Below, piece by piece: positions 36,147 to 44,813 of a stretch of 64,000 nucleotides of DNA. Both the position numbers and the translations under genes were made by a program. The notes beneath the pieces are model-generated. The model was not told the DNA's origin and did no database searches. It saw only the letters and a program-made list of their open reading frames with translations. The DNA lies in the NCBI GenBank assembly GCA_902617975.1, contig CACMYV010000001.1, positions 62,001 through 126,000 of the forward strand, given 5' to 3'. This stretch comes from an uncultured Pelagibacteraceae bacterium. Lineage in GTDB: Bacteria > Pseudomonadota > Alphaproteobacteria > Pelagibacterales > Pelagibacteraceae. Each line of letters starts with the position of its first letter. Position 1 is the stretch's first letter.

Positions 36147-36917
36147 TTATCTAGCTCGTGCTCCACCTTGTGAAACTGCTGCTGACCAGATTACTAGACC
36201 AAAAGCAATTTTGTTGATGAAGTCTGCTAAGTTGTAAATCACGTTCAATGAGTTAGCGTCTACTCCACCTACTAGGTAACCAAAAATGTAACCTAATGGG
36301 TAAATAGCCCAACCAATCGTTACGATCATTCTCATAGCGCCCCATGCAGTTGCTAATGGCTTGTTTCCAGTTTTAGCTGCAATTTTTCCAGCTTCACCAG
36401 AGAATACTTCATATAAGATGTAGATCCATCCAGCCATACCGACTATGAAACCAAGCATAGCATTGATGTAACCTGCTTCTCCTAAGTATCCACCAATTAA
36501 CATCACAAGCGAACCAATTAATAATCTCCAGAAGATTGCTCCTGGGATTTTCTTAACTGCTGCTAGAATTAAGTAAAACTCGATCATCTGTAATGGTACA
36601 GTGATTAACCAATCAATATATCTATATACTGTTGGAGAATCTCCAGTCATTACCCATACATCTCTCATGTACATGTAGTGAATGAATGCAACACCAGTTA
36701 CAAGACCAGCTACTGTTACTGAAGTTTTCCAGCCTGCTGCAACAGTATTTCTTTCCATGAAGAAGAATACTGTAGCTGCTGCCATACCCATTGCGATTAC
36801 CCAAAAGGAAATCCCAACGAAGTCGTCAGAAGCTAACATAGCAGTTGCTGCGTTTGCTGCACCAGTAAGACCAAATAGAGCCACTGCTGCTAATGCAAAC
36901 ATTTTAAGTTTTTTCAT
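36147..36917 (-). CDS. Proteorhodopsin, blue-tuned proton pump
   Basis: A 256-residue light-driven proton pump of the seven-helix rhodopsin family. A signal-like leader (residues 1-23) is followed by the helices. The proton-pump set is present: D102 acceptor, T106 and E113 donor (the DTE pattern) in RYIDWLITVPLQMIEF. H80 is the acceptor-modulating histidine, and K236 in ADFINKIAFG binds retinal. The tuning residue is Q110, equal to position 105 in classic proteorhodopsin, indicating blue absorption. No retinal synthesis genes are in the window. A GAGGGAG ribosome site precedes the ATG by 6 bp. Confidence 0.98.
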   Translation of the reverse strand: MKKLKMFALAAVALFGLTGAANAATAMLASDDFVGISFWVIAMGMAAATVFFFMERNTVAAGWKTSVTVAGLVTGVAFIHYMYMRDVWVMTGDSPTVYRYIDWLITVPLQMIEFYLILAAVKKIPGAIFWRLLIGSLVMLIGGYLGEAGYINAMLGFIVGMAGWIYILYEVFSGEAGKIAAKTGNKPLATAWGAMRMIVTIGWAIYPLGYIFGYLVGGVDANSLNVIYNLADFINKIAFGLVIWSAAVSQGGARAR

Positions 36918-36945
36918 AAAAAACTCCCTCTCGTTAGTTTTTTTT

Positions 36946-36986
36946 AGTTTAAATTTAAACTACGGACAAACCACAAAGGTTTCTCC
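36946..36986 (-). promoter_or_regulatory. Structured leader upstream of proteorhodopsin
   Basis: Two inverted repeats lie in front of the rhodopsin gene. GGAGAAACC and GGTTTGTCC pair over 8 of 9 positions (36986-36964). AGTTTAAATTTAAACT (36961-36946) is a perfect 16-bp palindrome 28 bp before the ATG. They could be RNA hairpins in the leader or a protein-binding operator. Confidence 0.45.
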
Positions 36987-37050
36987 AAAGTTAGGGGCTT
37001 AATATCAAATTAAATTAGTTTGTTGAAGACTTTTTGCCGCGTTATAAGTG

Positions 37051-37079
37051 TTGATTTTACTGACTTTTTAAAATTAAAT
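37051..37079 (+). promoter_or_regulatory. Possible prpE promoter
   Basis: TTGATT (37051-37056) and TTAAAT (37074-37079) are 17 bp apart, about 50 bp before the prpE start. Both boxes match consensus at only four of six positions in an AT-rich background, so this is tentative. Confidence 0.3.
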
Positions 37080-37131
37080 ACAACCTGTTGCATAAAATCA
37101 ATAGAAAAATGACACCAAATAGCAAATCAAA

Positions 37132-39027
37132 ATGAATAGAAATTATAAAGAAATTTACGACGAATCTCTAAAAAATCCTAAGGAATTTTGGCAGAAAGTT
37201 TCTGAAGATGTATTTTGGTTCAAAAAACCAACTAAGATTTTAAAAAAAGACAACCCTCCGTTCTATAAATGGTTTGAAGATGGTGTAACAAATACATGCT
37301 ACAATGCCTTAGATCTTCACATTGATCAAGGAAGAGGTGATAAAACTGCTTTAATCTATGACAGTCCTATAACAGAAAATAAAGCAAAGTTCACTTTCAA
37401 AGAATTAAAAGAAAAAGTTTCAAAATTTGCAGGCGCTTTAGATAAGCAAGGAGTTAAAAAAGGAGATCGAGTAATAATTTATATGCCGATGATACCAGAA
37501 GCGGTAGTTGCGATGCTTGCATGTGGGAGAATTGGAGCAATTCACTCAGTTGTATTCGGTGGTTTTGCCTCAAATGAACTAGCTAGCAGAATTGATGATA
37601 GTAAAGCTAAAATTTTAATTACAGCATCATGTGGATTTGAGCCTGGAAGAACAGTTGAATATAGACCACTTGTTGATGGGGCTTTAAAATTAGCAAAACA
37701 CCAAGTTGAAAAAGTAATATTATTTCAAAGAAAAGGACACGAGGTAAAATTAAATAAACCATTAGAAATAAGTTGGGATGAAGCACTATCTGGAGCAGAT
37801 GATAAAGATTGCGTTGAGATGGGTGCCAATGATTATGCTTACATCCTTTATACTTCAGGAACTACTGGTATTCCAAAGGGGATTGTTCGAGATATTGGTG
37901 GTCACATAGTTGCTCTTAAATGGACAATGAAAAATATTTATAACATTGATCAAGATGATGTATGGTGGTCAGCAAGTGATATTGGTTGGATAGTTGGACA
38001 TTCATATATTGTTTATGCTCCATTATTCAAAGGTTGTGCAACTCTTTTATTTGAAGGCAAACCTGTGGGAACTCCTGATGCTGGAGTATTCTGGAGAATT
38101 ATTTCAGAATATAAAATCAAATCTTTATTTACTGCTCCAACAGCATTTAGGGCAATTAAGAAAGAAGATCCAGAAGGTAAGTTTTTTTCTAAATATGATT
38201 TAAGTTCATTTGAGTCATTATTTTTAGCAGGTGAAAGAGCAGATCCCGATACAATTAAATGGGCTGAAAATTTACTTAAGGTTCCTGTAATTGATCATTG
38301 GTGGCAAACTGAAACAAGTTGGGCAATAAGTTCAAACTGTACTGGAATTGAAATGCAAGAAACAAAATATGGGTCTGCTTGTAAAGCGGTTCCAGGTTAT
38401 GATGTAAAAATAATTAAACCAGATCAAACAATAGCAAAACCAAATGAGATGGGAGATATTGTGGTTAAACTTCCACTTCCTCCAGGTACTTTTCCAACTT
38501 TATGGAATGCAGATGAAAGATATAAAGAAAATTATATGTCAAATTATAATGGCTACTACCAAACTTACGATGCAGGGCATATTGATGATGATGGATATAT
38601 TTGGATTATGTCTAGAACAGATGACATAATAAACGTTGCAGGTCATAGACTTTCAACTGGAGCAATAGAAGAAGTTTTGTCAGAGCATCAATCTGTTGCT
38701 GAATGTGCAGTGATAGGAATTAAAGATCAACTAAAAGGTCAATTACCAATTGGTTTAATTGCCCTAAAAGCGGGAGTTTCAAAGGATAATGATACTATTT
38801 CAAAAGAGTGTGTTCAAATGGTTAGAGATAAAGTCGGACCTGTTGCGGCTTTTAAAATTGCAATTGTCGTTAAAAGATTACCCAAAACCAGATCTGGAAA
38901 AGTATTAAGAGGAACAATTAGAAAAATTGCTGACAAAGAAGAATATAAAATGCCGGCAACAATTGATGATCCTGCTATACTTGACGAGATAAAAGAAGAT
39001 TTAATAAATAGCAATATTTTAAAGTAA
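37132..39027 (+). CDS. prpE: Propionyl-CoA synthetase (acyl-CoA ligase)
   Basis: A 631-residue AMP-forming acyl-CoA synthetase. The adenylate motif is YTSGTTGIPKGIV, the central WWQTETSWAI and YDAGHIDDDGYIWIMSRTDD follow, and the regulatory lysine is in KTRSGKVLRGTIRK. QTETSW, unlike the QTETGG of acetate enzymes, favours propionate ligase (PrpE). It would activate propionate for the methylmalonyl or methylcitrate route, which is not encoded here. It is divergent from proteorhodopsin. Its stop overlaps the SMR exporter start by one base. Confidence 0.9.
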   Translation: MNRNYKEIYDESLKNPKEFWQKVSEDVFWFKKPTKILKKDNPPFYKWFEDGVTNTCYNALDLHIDQGRGDKTALIYDSPITENKAKFTFKELKEKVSKFAGALDKQGVKKGDRVIIYMPMIPEAVVAMLACGRIGAIHSVVFGGFASNELASRIDDSKAKILITASCGFEPGRTVEYRPLVDGALKLAKHQVEKVILFQRKGHEVKLNKPLEISWDEALSGADDKDCVEMGANDYAYILYTSGTTGIPKGIVRDIGGHIVALKWTMKNIYNIDQDDVWWSASDIGWIVGHSYIVYAPLFKGCATLLFEGKPVGTPDAGVFWRIISEYKIKSLFTAPTAFRAIKKEDPEGKFFSKYDLSSFESLFLAGERADPDTIKWAENLLKVPVIDHWWQTETSWAISSNCTGIEMQETKYGSACKAVPGYDVKIIKPDQTIAKPNEMGDIVVKLPLPPGTFPTLWNADERYKENYMSNYNGYYQTYDAGHIDDDGYIWIMSRTDDIINVAGHRLSTGAIEEVLSEHQSVAECAVIGIKDQLKGQLPIGLIALKAGVSKDNDTISKECVQMVRDKVGPVAAFKIAIVVKRLPKTRSGKVLRGTIRKIADKEEYKMPATIDDPAILDEIKEDLINSNILK

Positions 39028-39359
39028 TGCTTAAGACATATCTTTTTTTAGTAGGAGCAATCATTTGTGAAGTTTGTGGGACAATGCTTCTTCCTGTTAC
39101 TCAAAACTTTACAAAAATAACTCCAACAGTATTTTTAGCTGGATTTTATCTTTCTGCTTTTTATTTGCTTACGTTTGTTGTTGATAAATTGCCAATTGCA
39201 ATTGTTTATGGAACTTGGAGCGGACTTGGTATTTTTACTATAGCAATATTGGGCTATATTTTTTTTAAACAATCTTTAAGTTGGCAGGCTATATTGGGTA
39301 TGTTTCTAATTGTTGTTGGAGTAACACTTGTAAACATGTATTCAAGTAAAACTATATAA
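39027..39359 (+). CDS. SMR family small multidrug-resistance transporter
   Basis: A 110-residue protein with four hydrophobic helices. It has the EmrE-like essential glutamate at E15 in VGAIICEVCGTMLLP and the family block VYGTWSGLGIFTIAILG. SMR proteins are proton-coupled exporters of small cations and amines. The start overlaps prpE (TAATG), so it is co-translated with it. The natural substrate is unknown. Confidence 0.92.
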   Translation: MLKTYLFLVGAIICEVCGTMLLPVTQNFTKITPTVFLAGFYLSAFYLLTFVVDKLPIAIVYGTWSGLGIFTIAILGYIFFKQSLSWQAILGMFLIVVGVTLVNMYSSKTI

Positions 39360-39360
39360 A

Positions 39361-40671
39361 TCAATCAAAAAGAATTGGTTTGCCAGACGGATCTCCTAAA
39401 ATTTTATCTTCTTTCATTTTAATATCTCCGTTAATAATTGTATAAACTGGTGTACCTTTAAATTTATATCCATCAAACGGGCTCCATCCACACTTACTAT
39501 GAATATTTTCATTTTTAATTTCTATAGTCCTATTCATATCTATTATTGTGAAATCAGCATCATAATCTTTTTTGATGAAACCTTTATTTTTAATACCGAA
39601 TACTGAAACTGGATTCTCACAAAGAAGTTTAATTAGTTGATCCAATGTAAGTTTTTTATCATTAACATGGTTAAGCATGACAGGTAATAAAGTTTGCACA
39701 CCTGGCATTCCAGATGGCGAGTGCGGATATTCTTTTAGTTTGTTTTCTTTCAAATGCGGTGCATGGTCTGAGCCAATAGTATCGTTATAATTATTTCTAA
39801 TAGCGTACCACAATCTATCATAATGAGACTTATCTCTTAAAGGAGGGTTCATCTGGGCAAAAGTTCCAAGTTTGTCATAACAATTCGGCGCATATATTGT
39901 TAAATGCTGAGGCGTAATTTCAAAAGTTATGTTTCCTTTATTTTGAGAAAGGAAATCTACTTCTTCTTTTGTTGTAACATGCAATATATGTGCTTTTTTA
40001 TTAAGTCTTTTTGCAATCCTAACAATCCTTCTTGTAGACGACATTGCACATTCCTCATTCCTCCATACAGGATGAGTATGAACATTGCCTTTTTCAATTA
40101 ATTTTTTTCTCAAGTTAATTATTTCTTCATCTTCAGAATGAACTGCAACTATTTTTGAGGTATTCTGAAAGACTTTTTCAATATCTTCTTCTTTATCCAC
40201 TAATAAATTTCCAGTTGAGGAACCTGCAAAAAGTTTGACTCCACAACATCCATCTAATCCTTTAAGCTTTGCCAAATCGAAGGAATTATCTGGAGTTGCT
40301 CCAAAATAAAAAGCATAATTTGAATACATTCTATTTTTCGCGAGATTTAGCTTATTATTAAATTCTTTCATATTTGCTGTTGGAGGGTTTGTATTTGGCA
40401 TCTCAAAAACACTTGTAATACCTCCAGCAATAGCCGCTTTACTACCAGTATGTAAGTCCTCTGCATTAGTTGATCCGGGCTCACGAAAATGAACTTGAGT
40501 ATCCATGCAACCAGGTAAAACTAATAAATTACTTGCATCAACAGTTTCTTTGCTTTTTTCCTTGTTTAAATCACCAAATGTTGTGATTTTTCCCTTCTGA
40601 ATTCCAATATTAGTCTTAGTAATTTTTCCGTCGATATAACACTCTCCATTTTTTATTATAAGATCTAACAT
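39361..40671 (-). CDS. pyrC: Dihydroorotase (amidohydrolase family)
   Basis: A 436-residue amidohydrolase that cyclises carbamoyl-aspartate in pyrimidine synthesis. LPGCMDTQVHFREPGST is the metal-binding entry: the usual DxHxH reads DTQVH, so the first histidine is replaced by glutamine. As I recall, this variant is common in alphaproteobacteria. The lysine that is carboxylated lies in CCGVKLFAGSSTG. Further histidines are in KIVAVHSEDEE, AHILHVTT and TIGSDHAPHL. It overlaps nothing and is convergent with the SMR gene. Allantoinase is the main alternative. Confidence 0.88.
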   Translation of the reverse strand: MLDLIIKNGECYIDGKITKTNIGIQKGKITTFGDLNKEKSKETVDASNLLVLPGCMDTQVHFREPGSTNAEDLHTGSKAAIAGGITSVFEMPNTNPPTANMKEFNNKLNLAKNRMYSNYAFYFGATPDNSFDLAKLKGLDGCCGVKLFAGSSTGNLLVDKEEDIEKVFQNTSKIVAVHSEDEEIINLRKKLIEKGNVHTHPVWRNEECAMSSTRRIVRIAKRLNKKAHILHVTTKEEVDFLSQNKGNITFEITPQHLTIYAPNCYDKLGTFAQMNPPLRDKSHYDRLWYAIRNNYNDTIGSDHAPHLKENKLKEYPHSPSGMPGVQTLLPVMLNHVNDKKLTLDQLIKLLCENPVSVFGIKNKGFIKKDYDADFTIIDMNRTIEIKNENIHSKCGWSPFDGYKFKGTPVYTIINGDIKMKEDKILGDPSGKPILFD

Positions 40672-40714
40672 TTTATGAAATCGTTATTATATCATTATAT
40701 AAAACCATGCAATC

Positions 40715-41605
40715 ATGAAAAAAAATAATGTATTTATCTTAGAAGACAGAGGACTTCTTTATGTTTCGGGTGAAGACTGTAAAGAATTTTTACAAAATAT
40801 AGTTACAAATAATATTAACAAAGTGGATGAAAAAAATTCATGTTATTCTGCTTTACTTACTCCACAGGGAAAATATTTGTATGACTTCAATATATTAAAA
40901 CATAAGTCTGGATATTTTTTAGATTGTGAGAAAAAAAATATTGATAATTTATTTAATCAATTAAATTTATACAAACTTAGATCAAAAGTAGAAATTTTAA
41001 ATTTAAGTAATGAATTTGTAATTGCAGTTATTAGTAAAGAAAGATTTTTGGATATGGAAAATTCAAGTTCTTATGCTGGTTGTACAATTAAATTTAGAGA
41101 GGATAGTGTTTTTTTAGATCCTAGAAATATAGAGCTTGGAGCAAGAATAGTAACTAATTTAGAAAAATTATATTTATCATTAAAAAAACTTAGTCTTCAA
41201 AGCGCTGATAAAAATGAATATTACAAATTAAGTCATAAAATTGGTATTCCACAAAATAATACTGAAAAACTTCAAAATAAACTTTTTGGCATTGAGTGTA
41301 ACTTTGATGAATTAAATGCAATAGACTTTAAAAAAGGATGTTACGTAGGCCAGGAAAATACTGCCAGAATTAAATTAAAAGATAAATTGAATAAACGTCT
41401 TCTTCCAATTGAAATAATTGAAGGCGATTTAGAAAATGAAATTATATCGTTTGAGAAAGATGAGATAGGGAAAATATTAATTAAAGATGATTATCCATAT
41501 GCAATAATCAAAATAAACAATGAAAAATTTGATTTTGATAAAATATTTAATTGCGGTTCTGCTAAGATAAAAGTTAAAAAACCTGATTGGCTTGAAATTA
41601 CTTAG
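40715..41605 (+). CDS. ygfZ: YgfZ/GcvT-like folate-binding protein
   Basis: A 296-residue protein related to the aminomethyltransferase GcvT and carrying the YgfZ signature KGCYVGQENTAR at about residues 209-220. YgfZ helps repair or assemble certain Fe-S enzymes using folate. The N-terminal VSGEDCKEFLQNIVTNNI block is also typical. It lies 43 bp from the divergent dihydroorotase and overlaps the convergent MazG-like gene by 8 bp. Confidence 0.92.
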   Translation: MKKNNVFILEDRGLLYVSGEDCKEFLQNIVTNNINKVDEKNSCYSALLTPQGKYLYDFNILKHKSGYFLDCEKKNIDNLFNQLNLYKLRSKVEILNLSNEFVIAVISKERFLDMENSSSYAGCTIKFREDSVFLDPRNIELGARIVTNLEKLYLSLKKLSLQSADKNEYYKLSHKIGIPQNNTEKLQNKLFGIECNFDELNAIDFKKGCYVGQENTARIKLKDKLNKRLLPIEIIEGDLENEIISFEKDEIGKILIKDDYPYAIIKINNEKFDFDKIFNCGSAKIKVKKPDWLEIT

Positions 41606-41969
41606 TATATTTGGATAAGTCTGGTTTAAAATAATTTGGACCTTTCATCACCTTACCTTGATCGTTAAAGATTGGCTTACCATCTAATCCAAGTTTACTC
41701 ATGTTTGAATTCTGAACTTCATCAAAACAAGCGTCTAAATCAATCCCAAATGCATGTCCTGCTCCATATGTTACATATAAAATATCGGTTAAAGCGTCAG
41801 CTGCTTCTAAGAGGTCATTATTATCTAAGGCTTGTTTAAACTCATCTAATTCCTCTTTGATCAAATTGTATCTAAGCATATTAATTTTATCAGAACTGAA
41901 AGATGGTCTTGATTTAACTTCTTGCCCAAAAGTCTTCATAAAATTTTTTACTTTTTGAAAATTTGTCAT
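41598..41969 (-). CDS. MazG-like nucleotide pyrophosphohydrolase (PRA-PH superfamily)
   Basis: A 123-residue all-alpha NTP pyrophosphohydrolase-like protein. The acidic metal helices are LIKEELDEFKQALDN and LLEAADALTDILYVTYGAG (ExxE and ExxD patterns). The C-terminal KLGLDGKPIFNDQGKVMKGP loop is family-typical. The probable role is cleaning noncanonical or excess nucleotides. The substrate is not known. Confidence 0.83.
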   Translation of the reverse strand: MTNFQKVKNFMKTFGQEVKSRPSFSSDKINMLRYNLIKEELDEFKQALDNNDLLEAADALTDILYVTYGAGHAFGIDLDACFDEVQNSNMSKLGLDGKPIFNDQGKVMKGPNYFKPDLSKYTK

Positions 41970-42030
41970 TTTACTCCTGTAAGATTAATAAAAACTAGTA
42001 TATAAATTATTTAATTACTTTTTCAAACAA

Positions 42031-43419
42031 ATGAAAACAAGAAAAGAATTTGATAGTATTGGTGGTATAAAAGTGCCAAATGATAAATATTGGGGTGCTT
42101 CAACTCAAAGATCAAAAAAATTTTTTAATATTGGTAAAATCCTAGTTCCATATTCAATAATAAGATCTATTGCAATTATAAAGAGAAGTGCGGCTATTGT
42201 TCATCAAAAAGATAAATTAATCTCCCCTAAAATTGCTAAAGCAATCATAAAGGCTTCTAATGAAGTTATTAGCGGAAAAATGATTAACAATTTTCCATTA
42301 AAAGTTTGGCAAACCGGTTCGGGTACACAAACTAACATGAATGTTAATGAAGTCATTGCAAACAGGGCTATAGAAATTTTAAAAGGTAAAAAAGGATCTA
42401 AAAAACCAGTACACCCAAATGATCATGTAAATAAATCTCAGTCAACCAACGATGTTTTTCCGACGGCAATGCATATTTCTGTTACAACTGAAACAAAAAA
42501 TAAACTTTTGCCAAGTTTAAAATTATTAGAAATTGCTTTAAGTAAAAAAAGTAAAGAATTCAAAAAAATTGTGAAAATTGGAAGGACTCACCTTCAAGAC
42601 GCAACCCCTTTATCGTTAGGTCAAGAATTTTCAGGATATCATGAACAGATTAAAAAAAGTATAAATAGAATTAAGTTTTGTTTAGAAGACATTTATTTTT
42701 TAGCACAAGGAGGAACTGCTGTTGGAACAGGAATAAATTCAAAGAAAAATTTTGACAAAAAGATTGTTAGTGAAATTAAAAAATTTTGCAAAATTAAATT
42801 TAAACCTGCGCCTAACAAATTTTCAGAGTTAGCAGCACACGATGCTATAGTAAATTTTTCTGGTTCTTTAAACTCTTGTGCTGTTGCTTTAATGAAAATT
42901 TCCAATGATATAAGATTTTTAGGATCTGGACCTAGAGCTGGGTATGGTGAACTCATATTACCTGAAAATGAACCTGGATCCTCAATCATGCCAGGCAAAA
43001 TAAATCCAACACAATGTGAGGCAGTTACAATGGTTTGTGCAAAAGTCATTGGGAATCATACTGGTATAACTGTTGCTGGTAGTCACGGACATTTTGAATT
43101 AAATGTTTTTAAACCTCTGATTGCTTATAATATTTTGCAATCAATAGATATTTTAGCAGATAGTATAAAAAATTTTAGTTTGTATTGTGTAAGGGGAATT
43201 AGAGCAAATAAAGAAAAAATTAAACAACATCTAGATAATTCATTAATGCTTGTAACTGCATTAGCTCCAATAATTGGATATGACAATGCAGCAAAAATTG
43301 CAAAAAATGCTTTAAATAAAGGGACTAAATTAAAAGATGAAGCCATTAAATCAGGATTGATAAGCAAAAAAGAATATGAATTGGTTGTGGACCCCTTAAA
43401 AATGATTAGACCGAGTTAA
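42031..43419 (+). CDS. fumC: Fumarate hydratase class II
   Basis: A 462-residue fumarase of the TCA cycle, converting fumarate to malate. The signature GSSIMPGKINPTQCE is at about residues 315-330. TGSGTQTNMNVNEVIANRA and RTHLQDATPLSLGQE complete the active site. The length is normal. It is a single gene, and its end overlaps that of the convergent AsmA-like gene by 4 bp. Confidence 0.98.
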   Translation: MKTRKEFDSIGGIKVPNDKYWGASTQRSKKFFNIGKILVPYSIIRSIAIIKRSAAIVHQKDKLISPKIAKAIIKASNEVISGKMINNFPLKVWQTGSGTQTNMNVNEVIANRAIEILKGKKGSKKPVHPNDHVNKSQSTNDVFPTAMHISVTTETKNKLLPSLKLLEIALSKKSKEFKKIVKIGRTHLQDATPLSLGQEFSGYHEQIKKSINRIKFCLEDIYFLAQGGTAVGTGINSKKNFDKKIVSEIKKFCKIKFKPAPNKFSELAAHDAIVNFSGSLNSCAVALMKISNDIRFLGSGPRAGYGELILPENEPGSSIMPGKINPTQCEAVTMVCAKVIGNHTGITVAGSHGHFELNVFKPLIAYNILQSIDILADSIKNFSLYCVRGIRANKEKIKQHLDNSLMLVTALAPIIGYDNAAKIAKNALNKGTKLKDEAIKSGLISKKEYELVVDPLKMIRPS

Positions 43420-44783
43420 TTAATTACTTTTCTAATATGTGATCTCAAATTTTGAATATTTTTTACATTAAATAATTCAGCTGATTTTTCCTCATTTTCT
43501 AAATTATTTATTTTAACATTTGTTATAACAAAATCTTTATCACCAATATTCTTTTCTAAATCAAAATATATTTGTTTAATTTTTTTTACTTTTTTTGAGC
43601 TAATTTGAAAAATTTTTGCAAATTCAATATGGTTGTCTATTTTTAAAAGATTTTTAGATATAAATTTAATATCTCCCTTATTGTCAATAAAATTGAAACT
43701 TGTTTTAATATTCCCAATTTTATATAGATTGAATTCTGCATTTTTTAAAACTATTTTTTTTTCATTGATCATGACATCTAATTTACCTTTTTTTATTAAT
43801 TTATTATCTAATTGATCAAATTGAATTTCAATCATGCCATTGAAATTACCAAGATATTTTTCATTATATAATATTAAATTTGAAAAAATATTATCTATAA
43901 TTTGTTGAACATTTTTATTTTTTATTATTAATTTTCCATTAAAATAAAAAGGGTTTAGTTGAATATTACTATATAAATTAAAATTTGTATTTTTATTGTT
44001 TGGAGAAGAAATACTGATTTTATCATTATTATATTCTGTAAAATATTCTAATTTATCTTGTCCAAAATTAATTAAAGAATTTATATTAAATTTCATATTA
44101 TTTTCAATTTTAAGTGTATTCTTTATTTCGATATTGGGATTGAATAAATTTATATTATGAGAGCTTCCTGATGGATTATTATAATTTCTTTTCCAATTAG
44201 ATTTAAATTTTAATCCAAAAATTTCACCATTAATATTTAAATTTTTAATCTTGGTTTTAGTATTAATTTTATTTGTAAGTTTTTTAATAGGCGTTATTAA
44301 AACGACCTCTTTTTGTTTATTTTTGATAAATATTTTACAATTACTTAAAACTATTGGTTTATTTATTTTTTCATAAAGATGTTTTCTAAGTTGAATTAGA
44401 TCTGATGTTTTAAATTCTAAATTTGAATCTGAAATCTCTGTTGAATTAAAATATTTCATTGATCTTAAATAAATACTTCTTAAAGAAATAAAAATTTTAA
44501 GATTTGAAGTTTTTGTGAATTCATTTTTTTTTTGAGAATTGGGCAAATTAAGTAACGCATTTTCTACCACCAGGTGAGGTTTTGGAAATGGCTTATAAGA
44601 AATACCTCCCAAAGAATTCAGATATATTTTAAAATTTTTATAATAATTTTTTTCTATTTGTTCAGCTTTACTTTTATAATTAAATAAAACTGGTAAACAT
44701 AAAATTGTAAGAGAGGAAAAAAGTAATATAATTATGGATAAAATTAAAGTGAATGTTATTTTATTTTGCCTAATTTTATTCAT
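43416..44783 (-). CDS. AsmA-like membrane-anchored protein
   Basis: A 455-residue protein with an N-terminal membrane anchor (residues 10-34) and a long beta-rich, low-complexity periplasmic region rich in N, I and K. The blocks SLGGISYKPFPKPHLVVENALL near the N-terminus and KKGKLDVMINEKKIVLKNAE later resemble AsmA-family proteins, which take part in outer-membrane lipid transport or assembly. The conservation is weak, so the family call is moderate. It is divergent from uvrD with about 30 bp between starts. Confidence 0.6.
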   Translation of the reverse strand: MNKIRQNKITFTLILSIIILLFSSLTILCLPVLFNYKSKAEQIEKNYYKNFKIYLNSLGGISYKPFPKPHLVVENALLNLPNSQKKNEFTKTSNLKIFISLRSIYLRSMKYFNSTEISDSNLEFKTSDLIQLRKHLYEKINKPIVLSNCKIFIKNKQKEVVLITPIKKLTNKINTKTKIKNLNINGEIFGLKFKSNWKRNYNNPSGSSHNINLFNPNIEIKNTLKIENNMKFNINSLINFGQDKLEYFTEYNNDKISISSPNNKNTNFNLYSNIQLNPFYFNGKLIIKNKNVQQIIDNIFSNLILYNEKYLGNFNGMIEIQFDQLDNKLIKKGKLDVMINEKKIVLKNAEFNLYKIGNIKTSFNFIDNKGDIKFISKNLLKIDNHIEFAKIFQISSKKVKKIKQIYFDLEKNIGDKDFVITNVKINNLENEEKSAELFNVKNIQNLRSHIRKVIN

Positions 44784-44813
44784 TAAATTACTAAGAATTA
44801 TATAATAAAAAAA

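Noticed and set aside
42693-43049. Open frame of 118 codons antisense to fumC
   Set aside because: The fumC frame on the other strand carries all conserved blocks, and the antisense product shows no family features.
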